The translations under genes and the position numbers were made by a program. Below, piece after piece: positions 24,854 through 33,500 of a stretch of 64,000 bases of DNA; the first letter of the stretch is position 1, and each line of letters opens with the position of its first letter. The DNA comes from Chloroflexi bacterium UBA5189 (GTDB taxonomy: Bacteria; Chloroflexota; Limnocylindria; Limnocylindrales; CSP1-4). Below the pieces are notes generated by a model. It had not been told where the DNA came from and did no database searches. It saw only the letters and a program-made list of their open reading frames with translations. The DNA lies in NCBI GenBank assembly GCA_002413045.1, contig DHWF01000051.1:422-64421 (forward strand), read 5' to 3'.

Positions 24854-27562
24854 ATGCCCACTCGCCAGATTCCCACGCGAGATCCGGCGCGCGCCGAACC
24901 GAGGAGCATCGGCACGTCGGGCACGAGCAACGTGCTCGGCCGGGAGGTGCGCCTCCTCGGGGCGCTGCTCGGCGAGGTGATCGTCGAGCAGGCCGGTCGG
25001 GACGTTTTCGAGCTCGTGGAAGCCACCCGGCTGCGAGCGATCGCGGCTCGTCGAAGCGGCGGTGATGCCCGGGTCGCGTTCGACGTCCTTCCGGTCGATG
25101 CCGAGACGCTCGAGGGCGTCGTTCGCGCCTTCGGCTTGTACTTCCAGCTCGTCAACCTCGCCGAGGCCCGCGACCGCGTCCGTCAGGCGGCGCGTCGGGC
25201 GCGAGCCACCTCGGGCGCGTCGGACGGCGAGAAGCTTCGCGCAGCCATCCGCCGGCTCGATGACCCCTCGGTGCTCAAGCGCCTGCAGGTCGCGCCGGTC
25301 CTGACCGCACACCCGACCGAGGCCCGTCGGAGGACCCTGCTGGTCGCGCTTCGCCGGGTCGCCGGGCTCCTTGCCCAGGCGGACGATCCGCGCCTGACGC
25401 CCGCCGGCGATCGTGAGCTGCGCCGTCAGCTACGAGAGGAGATCGCCCTGCTGTGGAGGACTGGCGAGCTCCGGCGCCGGGTTCCGCGGCCGATCGACGA
25501 GGTCCGGACCGCCATGGTGGTTTTCGACGAGACGCTCTACCGGATCGCGCCCCGGCACTACCGCGTGCTTGGCGCCGTCGCGGCGGGCAAACGCACGCCA
25601 CGCCTTCGTGATCTCCAGCCGCCGGTGGTGCCGCCCTTCCTCCGTTTCGGGTCGTGGATCGGCGGCGACCGCGACGGGCATCCGTTGGTCACGGCCGAGA
25701 TCACTGCCGAAACGATCAGAATCCACGCCGACCATGTGCTCCGCGGCCACGAGGCAGTGGCGACCCGACTTTCGCAGACCCTCGCGGCCAAGATCCGGAA
25801 TGCCGATGTGCCGCCCGCCCTCGTCGCACGACTCGCCGCGGATGCCAGGATGTTTCCAGTCCTCGCGCGGTCGTTGCTCGAGCGGTTCCCGGACGAGCCG
25901 TTCCGGCAGCGGCTGGGGTTCATTGCGCAACGGCTGCGGCGAACGCGGGCGCGCCTCGTTGCGCCGTCGCCCGGGGCCGGCGAGGCGACTTCGGGGTACA
26001 CGAGTGCCGCCGCATTCGTCGGAGAGCTCCGCGAGTTGCAAAGTGCGCTTGTGGAGGTGGGCCTGCCGCGGTCCGCGTGGGGCGAGGTCCAGGACTTCGT
26101 CTGGCAGGTTGAAACGTTCGGCTTTCACCTCGCGAACCTCGAGGTGCGGCAGCACGCGGCCGTGCACCGGCGAGCGCTCGCCGCCGACGATCGAGGGGAC
26201 GAGGCCGGCCCGCCTTCGCGCGCCGAGGTCCTCGAGACGTTCCGCGCGATCGAGCGTGTCCAGGCGGCGTTCGGCGGAGAGGCGATATCGCGGTACGTGG
26301 TGTCGTTCACGGCCGGCGCGGCGGACGTCACCAACGTGCTCGACCTCGCGCGAGTGGCGAACGGGGGAGGGGAGCCGGGGCTCGACGTCGTGCCGCTGCT
26401 GGAGTCGTCCGAGGCGCTCGTCGGTGCCGGCGAGCTGCTCGAGACGTTGTTCCGAGACCCGCGTTATCGGTCACACCTGGCCGCGCGTGGCGACCGGCAG
26501 GAGGTGATGCTCGGCTACTCCGATTCGAACAAGGAGTCCGGCTACGTTGCCGCGAACTGGATGCTTCACCAGGCCGAGGCGGCGCTCGTCGAGGTCGCCC
26601 GGCGCCATGCAATCGAGCTCACGTTGTTCCACGGCCGCGGCGGTGCCATCGGGCGGGGCGGCGGCCAGGTCGAGCTCGCGGTCGCCGCGCAGCCGGCCGG
26701 TTCGGTCGACGGGCGGCTGAAGCTCACCGAGCAGGGCGAGGTCGTCTGGACGCGCTACGGCGATCCCGATCTCGCGCTCCAGCACCTCGAGGCGCTGACC
26801 GCGGCGGCGGTCGAGTCACTGGCCGCGCCCGACCCGGCCACGGCGCGGGACCCGAAGGCCGGCATCAGCGCGCTCGGGGCCCTCGCGGCCGATGCACGGC
26901 TCGCCTATCGCGCGCTCGTCTACGACGACCCGGATTTCGCCGGCTTCTTCACCCGCATGACCCCGATCCGCGAGATCTCGGGGCTCCAGCTCGGCTCGCG
27001 ACCCGCGAGGCGCGGCCTGACCGCCGACCGGCAGCTCGCCATCGAGGATCTGCGGGCCATCCCGTGGGTCTTCGCCTGGTCGCAGGCGCGCGTGGAGTTG
27101 CCGGGTTGGTACGGACTCGGCACCGCATTGGAGAAATTCGAGGCACGCCTAGGGGGAGCGGCGCGCGTGTCTGCCCTGTACGAGGCGTGGCCCTTCTTCC
27201 GATCCCTCGTTGATCACGCCCGCCTCGCCGTCGGCAGAGCCGACATGGAGCTCGCGAGGGGCTACGCCTCGCTCGCAACGATGCCCGGCGACGCCGAACG
27301 ATGGGACCGGATCGAGGCGGAGTTCGATCGGACCCGTCGATCGCTCGACCGCCTGCCGGGGCAGGGGACTGCTGGGTCGCCGGGCTCGGTCAGCCTGCGC
27401 GCGCCATATATCGACACGCTCTCGGTCGTGCAGCTCGGACTGCTCAGCACCCTGCGCGAACGCGAGGCGCGCGACCCCGACAACTCCACATTGCCGGTGC
27501 TCCGATCCCTCATCGGGCTGACGATCAGCGGCCTGTCCGCCGCTCTGCAAGGGACCGGCTAA
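24854..27562 (+). CDS. ppc: Phosphoenolpyruvate carboxylase
   Basis: 902 residues, matching bacterial PEPC length. It fixes bicarbonate onto PEP to form oxaloacetate (anaplerosis). Catalytic motifs visible are T-A-H-P-T-E (His near 153), G-Y-S-D-S-N-K-E-S-G (near 553), F-H-G-R-G-G-A-I-G-R-G-G-G (near 592), and the C-terminal G-L-Q-L-G-S-R-P with a later R-A-I-P-W-V-F-A-W-S-Q. The first about 45 residues are weakly conserved, and a later start is possible. It is cytoplasmic. It follows the ArsA pair on the same strand but 29 bases apart. Confidence 0.96.
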   Translation: MPTRQIPTRDPARAEPRSIGTSGTSNVLGREVRLLGALLGEVIVEQAGRDVFELVEATRLRAIAARRSGGDARVAFDVLPVDAETLEGVVRAFGLYFQLVNLAEARDRVRQAARRARATSGASDGEKLRAAIRRLDDPSVLKRLQVAPVLTAHPTEARRRTLLVALRRVAGLLAQADDPRLTPAGDRELRRQLREEIALLWRTGELRRRVPRPIDEVRTAMVVFDETLYRIAPRHYRVLGAVAAGKRTPRLRDLQPPVVPPFLRFGSWIGGDRDGHPLVTAEITAETIRIHADHVLRGHEAVATRLSQTLAAKIRNADVPPALVARLAADARMFPVLARSLLERFPDEPFRQRLGFIAQRLRRTRARLVAPSPGAGEATSGYTSAAAFVGELRELQSALVEVGLPRSAWGEVQDFVWQVETFGFHLANLEVRQHAAVHRRALAADDRGDEAGPPSRAEVLETFRAIERVQAAFGGEAISRYVVSFTAGAADVTNVLDLARVANGGGEPGLDVVPLLESSEALVGAGELLETLFRDPRYRSHLAARGDRQEVMLGYSDSNKESGYVAANWMLHQAEAALVEVARRHAIELTLFHGRGGAIGRGGGQVELAVAAQPAGSVDGRLKLTEQGEVVWTRYGDPDLALQHLEALTAAAVESLAAPDPATARDPKAGISALGALAADARLAYRALVYDDPDFAGFFTRMTPIREISGLQLGSRPARRGLTADRQLAIEDLRAIPWVFAWSQARVELPGWYGLGTALEKFEARLGGAARVSALYEAWPFFRSLVDHARLAVGRADMELARGYASLATMPGDAERWDRIEAEFDRTRRSLDRLPGQGTAGSPGSVSLRAPYIDTLSVVQLGLLSTLREREARDPDNSTLPVLRSLIGLTISGLSAALQGTG

Positions 27563-27641
27563 GCGCGATCATCGGTCGCCGCATCTGCCTCTTGTCACGG
27601 TTGCTCCGAATGTGCTCGAGGGGTCACCCCTTGATCTTCGA

Positions 27642-27658
27642 CATGACGGCGCGTCATG
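27642..27658. terminator. Short inverted repeat after ppc
   Basis: CATGACG-GCG-CGTCATG, a perfect 7-bp stem with a 3-base loop, about 80 bases after ppc. A weaker AGGGG-TCA-CCCCT palindrome lies just upstream. There is no T tract, so it may be a terminator or an operator for the next gene. Confidence 0.35.
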
Positions 27659-27749
27659 ACGGTCTTCGCCGCCCGGCGTAACAGGGATCACGTCGAAGTT
27701 GGGCGGCGGCGCTGCCGACCCCGGCCCTGCGCCCAACAGGAGGTCCCTC

Positions 27750-28358
27750 GTGCTATCTCTTCTGCGACGAGCGATTGCGCTCACTCCGGGACCCCGACGC
27801 CGCCTTGCCCTTGCAGCGGCTGGTCTCGTTGGCCTTCTGCTTGCTGGCTGCGGAGCCACGACACTGACCCCGCCTCCATCGACAGCACCGAATCCGGCCG
27901 CTTCCGTGACTCTTCCGCCAACGGCTGCGCCAACTCCGACGCCTGCGCCGACGTTCGCTGGCCTGTCCGTCGCCAATCTCATCGCGTCTGCGCGTCCCTC
28001 GGTTTCATCAAAGGAGATGCAAGCAGCCGTTGCCGCGGCCCTCGCGGCCGACACGAAGGGCCTGTGGTCTGCGTTTATGACGAGCAGTGCCACGACCTGC
28101 GGATCAGCCGAGACTGCAGTCGGTGAACGGGCTCAAAAGTGCGAGGATCTGATCAGCGCGCTCTATGGGCACTACTACGGCGACGCGGTGCATCAGGATT
28201 ACGACTCGGCACTCACCGTGTACAGCTACGCGATCCATCAGCCGATCGGTTTCCTGGACTTTTCGGGAGCCGCGCCAACCGATTCGCTAGCCACCTTCAA
28301 GCAGGATCTCGACAACCTGCTCCTCGGAATCAACTGGAACAACAGCTCTGGTCAGTGA
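27750..28358 (+). CDS. Lipoprotein of unknown function
   Basis: 202 residues from a GTG at 27750 with AGGAGGT 5 bases upstream. An upstream ATG in frame at 27699 is poorer. Signal peptide with lipobox LLAGC, then a Thr/Pro linker (about 35-70) and an Ala/Ser-rich helical domain with Cys residues. No domain is recognised. It is a cell-surface lipoprotein. It stands directly upstream of the tandem duplicated unit. Confidence 0.75.
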   Translation: MLSLLRRAIALTPGPRRRLALAAAGLVGLLLAGCGATTLTPPPSTAPNPAASVTLPPTAAPTPTPAPTFAGLSVANLIASARPSVSSKEMQAAVAAALAADTKGLWSAFMTSSATTCGSAETAVGERAQKCEDLISALYGHYYGDAVHQDYDSALTVYSYAIHQPIGFLDFSGAAPTDSLATFKQDLDNLLLGINWNNSSGQ

Positions 28359-28439
28359 ACGCGCGGAACCCACGTAACGACTGGTCGGCCGCCGGGCGGC
28401 GCAGTCGGACTAGGTTCGGACTCGTGGAGGACGTCGCGC

Positions 28440-28545
28440 ATGCATCAACCTCGGACCCTCGTGGCCACGCGTGCGACGGCCGTGCTGACGTCGGCCTGCG
28501 CCACCCCACCCTCGGTGATTGCCTCACCGGGCGACTCTCGCCTTC
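28440..28545 (+). pseudogene. Remnant of the lipoprotein gene (internal deletion)
   Basis: The first about 30 codons are paralogous to the gene at 29098: start MHQPRTLV against MHQPRTVV, then the lipobox region L-T-S-A-C-A-T and P-S-V, near identical in DNA. After V-I-A-S-P-G the sequence jumps to the far downstream part of the unit, so the rest of the gene is absent. The open frame then runs into the tRNA fragment. This is a broken copy. Confidence 0.7.
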
Positions 28546-28591
28546 GTCTGGCAAGCCAGTGCGGAGAGGGTGTCCGCGCTTCGGCCGGCGA

Positions 28592-28597
28592 TAGAAT
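28592..28597 (+). promoter_or_regulatory. -10-like box before tRNA-Val half, copy 1
   Basis: TAGAAT at 34 bases before the tRNA fragment, the same sequence and nearly the same spacing as at the intact tRNA gene (35 bases) and copy 2 (35 bases). Confidence 0.5.
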
Positions 28598-28630
28598 GCG
28601 CCGGCGGCGCACGGAACTCGCGTCGCACTG

Positions 28631-28671
28631 GGGCGGCTAGCTCAGTTGGTTAGAGCACTTGCTTGACATGC
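28631..28671 (+). pseudogene. Truncated tRNA-Val(GAC), 5' half, copy 1
   Basis: Identical to bases 1-41 of the intact tRNA-Val at 34147: acceptor 5' strand, D-arm and anticodon loop up to TTGACATGC. It stops in the 3' strand of the anticodon stem. The T-arm, the acceptor 3' strand and CCA are absent. The preceding promoter box and about 30 bases of leader are retained, so it may be transcribed as a tRNA 5'-half RNA. Confidence 0.75.
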
Positions 28672-29097
28672 CTCCCGACCCTGAGCGGTGTAGGCGGACG
28701 CTGCTGAGCACGAACGCCGCGAGCGAGAACCCCCGAGTTATGGCGGTCTAACTGGACGGCCCAGCTCGAATACCACGATGCTGGCCTCGGCGGTTCGACA
28801 CGCCAAAGAAGCGCTGCGCATCTCTGTCGAGAAGCAGAATCTGGCGCGAGCCGAGCAGGTACGCGAGCTCATGCGCCGGGTCGGAGCGGCGGTCGAGGCG
28901 TAGGGCGACTTGCTCGCCAATCGCTGAAGCGGCCCGTGTCCCGATGCACGGTATTGCTGGGCGAATAACAGTTCCGGCCACCTTCGCACTCACCGATCAC
29001 CTGTGGAATGCGGATCCGGGTGAGGTGTACGCTGACTCGCCCCGCACGCGCTGCGCCGCAGACTATGTGCGCCCTGACTCTCAGAGGGACGTCGCGC

Positions 29098-29922
29098 ATG
29101 CATCAACCTCGGACCGTCGTGGTCATGCTTGCAACGGCTGTGCTGACATCGGCCTGCGCCACGTCACCCTCGGTGACTGCCTCGCCTGGCACCACGCCCA
29201 CCGTCATCCCGTCCGTGGCCGCCTCTGTGGCAGTGCCGACCATCCTCCCTACAGCTGCGTCCCAAGAAGGTGTCGTTGTGACCCAGAAGCTGGTATTCGC
29301 CTGGCAGGATTCGACGGGCGCTTCCAGCCCCACGTTCCAGGTGATCGTGGAGTTTCAGAATCAGGGAACCGGCTGGGTACAACAATCGCCCGGCATTGGG
29401 CCGAGGTTCTCGATTCTTGGTCCGTCCGGCGCGGTCACGATCAACAACGGCGTCTTCTCGCATGCCCTTCCGGAGCTTGTCGGCCCGGGCGACAAGGGCT
29501 ACCTGCTCGAGGACGGAACCTGGCCAAACACGACGGTGGCGGCTTTCGCCACCGTCGACGTGACGCTCGGTCCGGGGAGTTTCAGCCGGGTGGCAGCACC
29601 ACCAGATGCATCGTTCAAGATGAATGCCATCAAGTGGGCCACCAGTGGAAGCAATCCTGGCATCAACGCATCGGGGACGTGGATAGATCTGGGGTCAGCT
29701 CCAGTGGGGGATATCGACATTGCGGTCCTTTGCATCGGCAAGGACGGGTCGATCCTCGGTGCGGCGATGGATACGTCCGCGATTGGGGGGTACATCGGGT
29801 ACACGCTGAAGCAGCCAAGGCCCTTTGGAACGGACGTTGCGACCCCGCCGCTCAAGCCAAGCGACTGCGCCAAGTCGATCGGCCTTCTCGGTCAAAGCGC
29901 GACGGACAGCAGACTAAACTAA
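29098..29922 (+). CDS. Lipoprotein of unknown function
   Basis: 274 residues from the ATG at 29098, with AGAGGGA about 9 bases upstream. Signal peptide and lipobox (T-S-A-C near residues 17-20), then a Thr/Pro/Ala linker and a beta-rich domain of about 200 residues (F-A-W-Q-D, then F-Q-V-I-V-E-F-Q-N-Q-G-T-G). These features look like an immunoglobulin-like extracytoplasmic domain, but no family is recognised. It is paralogous to the remnant at 28440. Confidence 0.75.
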   Translation: MHQPRTVVVMLATAVLTSACATSPSVTASPGTTPTVIPSVAASVAVPTILPTAASQEGVVVTQKLVFAWQDSTGASSPTFQVIVEFQNQGTGWVQQSPGIGPRFSILGPSGAVTINNGVFSHALPELVGPGDKGYLLEDGTWPNTTVAAFATVDVTLGPGSFSRVAAPPDASFKMNAIKWATSGSNPGINASGTWIDLGSAPVGDIDIAVLCIGKDGSILGAAMDTSAIGGYIGYTLKQPRPFGTDVATPPLKPSDCAKSIGLLGQSATDSRLN

Positions 29923-30049
29923 GCACGACGTCAAGCCTGCTCGACTCGCATCGTTGTCTGCATTTGGGCGACGCGGGGATCTGGTCGCCGCATACGCCTT
30001 CGTATGGCGGAGGCCCGGACAGTGAGGGAGTCCAAGCTTCGGCCTGCGA

Positions 30050-30055
30050 TAGAAT
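30050..30055 (+). promoter_or_regulatory. -10-like box before tRNA-Val half, copy 2
   Basis: TAGAAT with the preceding TGCGA; 35 bases before the tRNA fragment, the same spacing as at the intact tRNA gene. Confidence 0.5.
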
Positions 30056-30089
30056 GCGCCGGCGGCGTGACGGAACTCGCGTTGCACTC

Positions 30090-30130
30090 GGGCGGCTAGC
30101 TCAGTTGGTTAGAGCACTTGCTTGACATGC
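30090..30130 (+). pseudogene. Truncated tRNA-Val(GAC), 5' half, copy 2
   Basis: 41 bases identical to the 5' half of the intact tRNA-Val, ending after TTGACATGC in the anticodon region. Downstream, GTGCTCTAAC (30203-30212) is the exact reverse complement of GTTAGAGCAC (30108-30117) in the D-arm/anticodon-stem part. A 10-bp stem could therefore close an RNA of about 105 bases. Copy 1 keeps only TCTAAC at the equivalent place. Confidence 0.75.
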
Positions 30131-30537
30131 CTTGGGCCCTTGAGCGGTGCACCTGACGCCCTCCTGAGCGTGGTCGCGGCGAGCGAGAAGGCCTCAGTTA
30201 TCGTGCTCTAACGCAGCGTCGGCAGATCGAATTCGGGCTCCTGATGGAGGTTCGACGCTTTGGGTCGGGTGGGTCGTTCGAAGCGCGGAACCGAACGGGA
30301 TTGTCGGAGAAGATTCGGCGGCCGCTCGCGGGGCCAGTTGCGGGCTGGCTGCGATGCCGCCGGGCGGCGCGGGTCATGCTTGGCAGGTTTCGTTTGCGGC
30401 CTGGTTGCGGGATGGCTCCAGCCCGAACCCACGAACCGGTACCTGTTTCGCCTCAGAGCGTGACGACATTCAGGGCAGCCTTGTTGATACGGGGAACGGC
30501 ACGCAGGCAATGGGGCCGTTGCCCGGCCAGGAGAGCG

Positions 30538-33500
30538 TCAACCAGGCGCTCGACTCGCTGGTCGCGAAGACTCGGCAGTGACCTCGTCGACCTCGGAGAG
30601 GAAAAGACCCGCATCGCACTCGATGAGGATCTGGCGGGCGCGGTCCAAAGCATCGTGCGGGTCCTGGCGGGCGCGGGCCATCGCGCGGCCGAGGTCGACC
30701 ATCGCGCGAGCGGCGTACATGCGCATCCCGAGGCGCTCGAGCTCGGTGATCGCGTCCGTCAGGAGGTCGATCGCACGGAGCGAGTCCGGCTCGAGGAGAC
30801 CGGCGACGTTCTTCGCAAAGGCCGCGCTCTGGACCGAGTCGGTCGATCCGTCCAGGTCCCGATAGGTCGAGGCCCGTCCCTGGTCGCCCAGCAGGAGAAA
30901 TGTACGCGCGGTCTCCGGGAAGACTGCCGGAGTCGCGTCCGTGCCCAAAATGCGAATGGCATCTGTCGCTTTCGCGAAGAGAACAGCGGCGGCCGCGAGG
31001 TCGCGCCGGCCTAGTGCGACATACCCGTCGAAGAATGGAAGGAACGCAGATACCTGCGGCTCGGGATTAGCTGCGAGAATGGGCGCGGCCTGCTCCCGAA
31101 GGGCGACAGCCTCCTCGATGCGGCCACGCATGACGATCACCTTGGCCAGAGTGATCAGCCGCTGGCCCATCAATGGCTCGTCGCCGACGCGTTGCGCCAA
31201 TTGCACGGCCAGCCGCTGGTGCTCCTCGGCCTCCGCGAGCCGCCCCAGGAGCTGCTCCATGTCGCCGAGGGTTCCGGCGATCCAGCCGCCGAGGGCGATG
31301 GTCCCAGACCGCAGCGCGAGCTCCAGGCCCTCGCGCAGCACCTCGGCGGTCGCCAATGGTCCCAGCGACGCCTCGCGGGCGCTGGCGATGTTGTTGTAGG
31401 CGCGCAGGAGGTTCTGGTTGTCACCCGCCTCCTTCGCCAGGCGGAAGGCCTCCTCCATCAGCTGGTGGCCGTCGCTGGATTTGCCGAGCGTGTACAGGCT
31501 TACGGCGAGCGTCTGGGTCGCCTCGGCTCGAACGAGGACGTTGTCGAGCCGGCCGGCCATGTCGATCGCCCGGCGCAGCAGTGGCTCTGCCTCGTGCCCA
31601 CGCCCGCGCCGCCACAGGAACCAGCCAAGCCGATGCAGCGCGTCGGCGAGCTCGACGCTCTCGCCGGTCGGTTCGAGGATCTGGATGGCAGCGCGGCCGG
31701 CGGCCTCTGCATCCTCGTGGCGTGATTGCTGCATCAGCGGGATGACGAGACGGCCTGTCGCCCATCCTCTGCCGCGGTCGTCACCCAGGGCACTGAACGT
31801 CTCGATCGCGCGGCGGGCGACTCGTTCTGTTTCCGTGACCGCGTCGCGGCCCCACGATGCCGCAGTGTGCCCTCGGAACAGCCTGCTCTGCTCTTCGAGC
31901 GGGACCTCGACCCTGCCCGCCAGGCGCTCCGCCTCTCGGTACCAGCGCGTGCTCTCGGCGCCGAGACCGAGCGCAGTCGTGCGGCGTGCCGCCGCCCAGG
32001 CATGATCGAATGCCGCCCGCTCGATCTGCGGTCGCCGTTCGCCGAGCTCGTCGAGGTACCGAATGGCTTCGATCTCGTGGGTCGCGAGGAGCTCCGCGAT
32101 CTCCTCGGCGCGGTCGCCGGCGCGATCGGCGGCCCATTTCGCAGTGCCGAGGTGCTTGTCGGCGCGCAGCGACTTCGGCAGCGAGTCGTACGCCCCGTCG
32201 CGGATCAACCCATGCCGAAAGGCAAACTCCTGCTCGTCCCGGAAGGAGGATGGGTCGTGCTGAACGACGAGCTCCTTCACCCGAAGGCGCCCGAGGGCGT
32301 CGCGTACCTCGGCAATCGGCCGTCCGGTCAGCTCCACGAGCGCACCAACCCAGAAGACGCGGCCCACGACAGCCGCGTCCTGGAGCACGGCCTTCTCGTC
32401 CCCTGGAAGCCCATCGAGGCGCGCGGCGATCAGCCCCTGAACGGATCGCGGGAGGTCGATCTCGCCGACGGTGCGCGCCACCTCCCAGCGGGAGGCTTCG
32501 GTTGCCCTGAGCACGCCGTCGTCAATGAGCTTGCGGACGATCTCCTCGACAAACAGCGGGTTGCCCTCGCTGCGCTCGACGATGATCCGCTTCAGGTCCG
32601 GCTCGATCGGCCCCGGCAACAGATCGTCGAGCATCGCCGCGCCCTCGACAGGGGACAGCGGATCGAGATAGATCGAGGTCGCATTGCGCTTCCCGCCGCC
32701 CCACGTCGGCCGCCGCTCGAACAGCTCCGCGCGGGCCGTCGCCACGACGGTGATCGGACCTTGCGCCCAGTCCGCCACGTGCTCGATGAAGTCGAGCAGC
32801 CCGTCATCGGCCCAGTGGATGTCGTCGAGGACCAGGACGAGCGGGTAGCGAGCGGCGAGGCGTTCCAGGAATCGGCGCCAGGCCTCGAACAGCTCCTCCC
32901 GGCTCATGTCGCGCGTCTCGCCCGCGCCGACGAGGGCGCGGAGCTGGGGCGCCAGGCTGTCGTCGCCGAAAAGGTCCCGGACGGCGGCCTCGGCCTTGCC
33001 AGCTGCCACCTCGGCCGGGTCGTCCTCGAAGATCTCGCACTGCGCCTTGATGGCGTCGGCCAAGGCGGAGTACGCCGTGTTTGCGTAGGCGAGGCATCTG
33101 CCTCGGCGCCAGTAGGCGATCTCCGGCAGTCCTTCCACATGGCGCTCGAGTTCGGAGGTGAGGCGAGACTTGCCCACGCCGGCTGGGCCGATCATCGTCA
33201 CGAGGGCCGGCCGGCTGTCGGTCTGGACGCGCTGGAAGGTCTGCTTCAGGACGGCCAGCTCCTCGTCGCGGCCGACCAGGCGCGCCTCCATGCCCAGGCT
33301 GGGCCGCTCGCCCCGGACCCGCGCCTTGATGCGCAGGGCGCGCCAGGCCGGCACGAGCTCGGCCTTGCCCTTGAGATGGAGTGGCTCGAGGGCGCGGTAC
33401 TCGATGGCGTCCTTGGTGCTCGCATAGACGGCGGGCCCAACGACGATCTGGCCCGGTTCGGCTGCCGACTGCAGGCGCGCGGCGGTGTTGACGGCGTCGC

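Larger units (their letters stand above)
28419..28775. repeat. Tandem duplicated unit, copy 1
   Basis: It matches copy 2 (29077-30235) at both ends. The 5' part (28419-28535) matches the start of the lipoprotein gene at 29098 and its upstream region. The 3' part (about 28540-28775) matches the promoter, tRNA-Val half and downstream block of copy 2. About 800 bases of copy 2, roughly 29190-29995, are missing here. The two copies are diverged by many substitutions, so the duplication is not recent. Confidence 0.7.
28359..29097. other. Region of the first duplicated unit and its spacer
   Basis: No intact gene. From about 28419 it holds unit 1: the remnant of a lipoprotein gene, a promoter-like box and the 5' half of tRNA-Val (separate entries). 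The remainder (28776-29075) has only short ORFs. One of 41 codons (28779-28904, plus strand) has coding-like GC-rich third positions but no recognisable product. Confidence 0.55.
29077..30235. repeat. Tandem duplicated unit, copy 2 (full length)
   Basis: It contains an intact lipoprotein gene (29098-29922), a 100-base gap, the promoter box (30050-30055), the tRNA-Val 5' half and a downstream block that ends near 30235. Copy 1 corresponds to its two ends. The tRNA-Val at 34147 shares only the promoter and tRNA-half part, so the unit was probably assembled by duplication of sequence from that locus. Confidence 0.7.
29923..30537. other. Region of duplicated unit end and AT-neutral spacer
   Basis: From 29923 to 30235 it holds the end of copy 2 with the second tRNA half. 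From 30236 to 30537 there is no convincing gene. Two direct repeats of about 21 bases stand at 30332-30352 and 30398-30419 (GGCCAGTTGCGGGCTGGCTG and GGCCTGGTTGCGGGATGGCT), matching with one indel and a few changes. The minus-strand cyclase gene ends at 30538. Confidence 0.45.

Noticed and set aside
28738..28993. Minus-strand ORFs of 81-83 codons between the duplicated units (PIN/toxin-like appearance)
   Set aside because: No conserved catalytic pattern and no partner gene; the plus strand has an equally plausible 41-codon frame.
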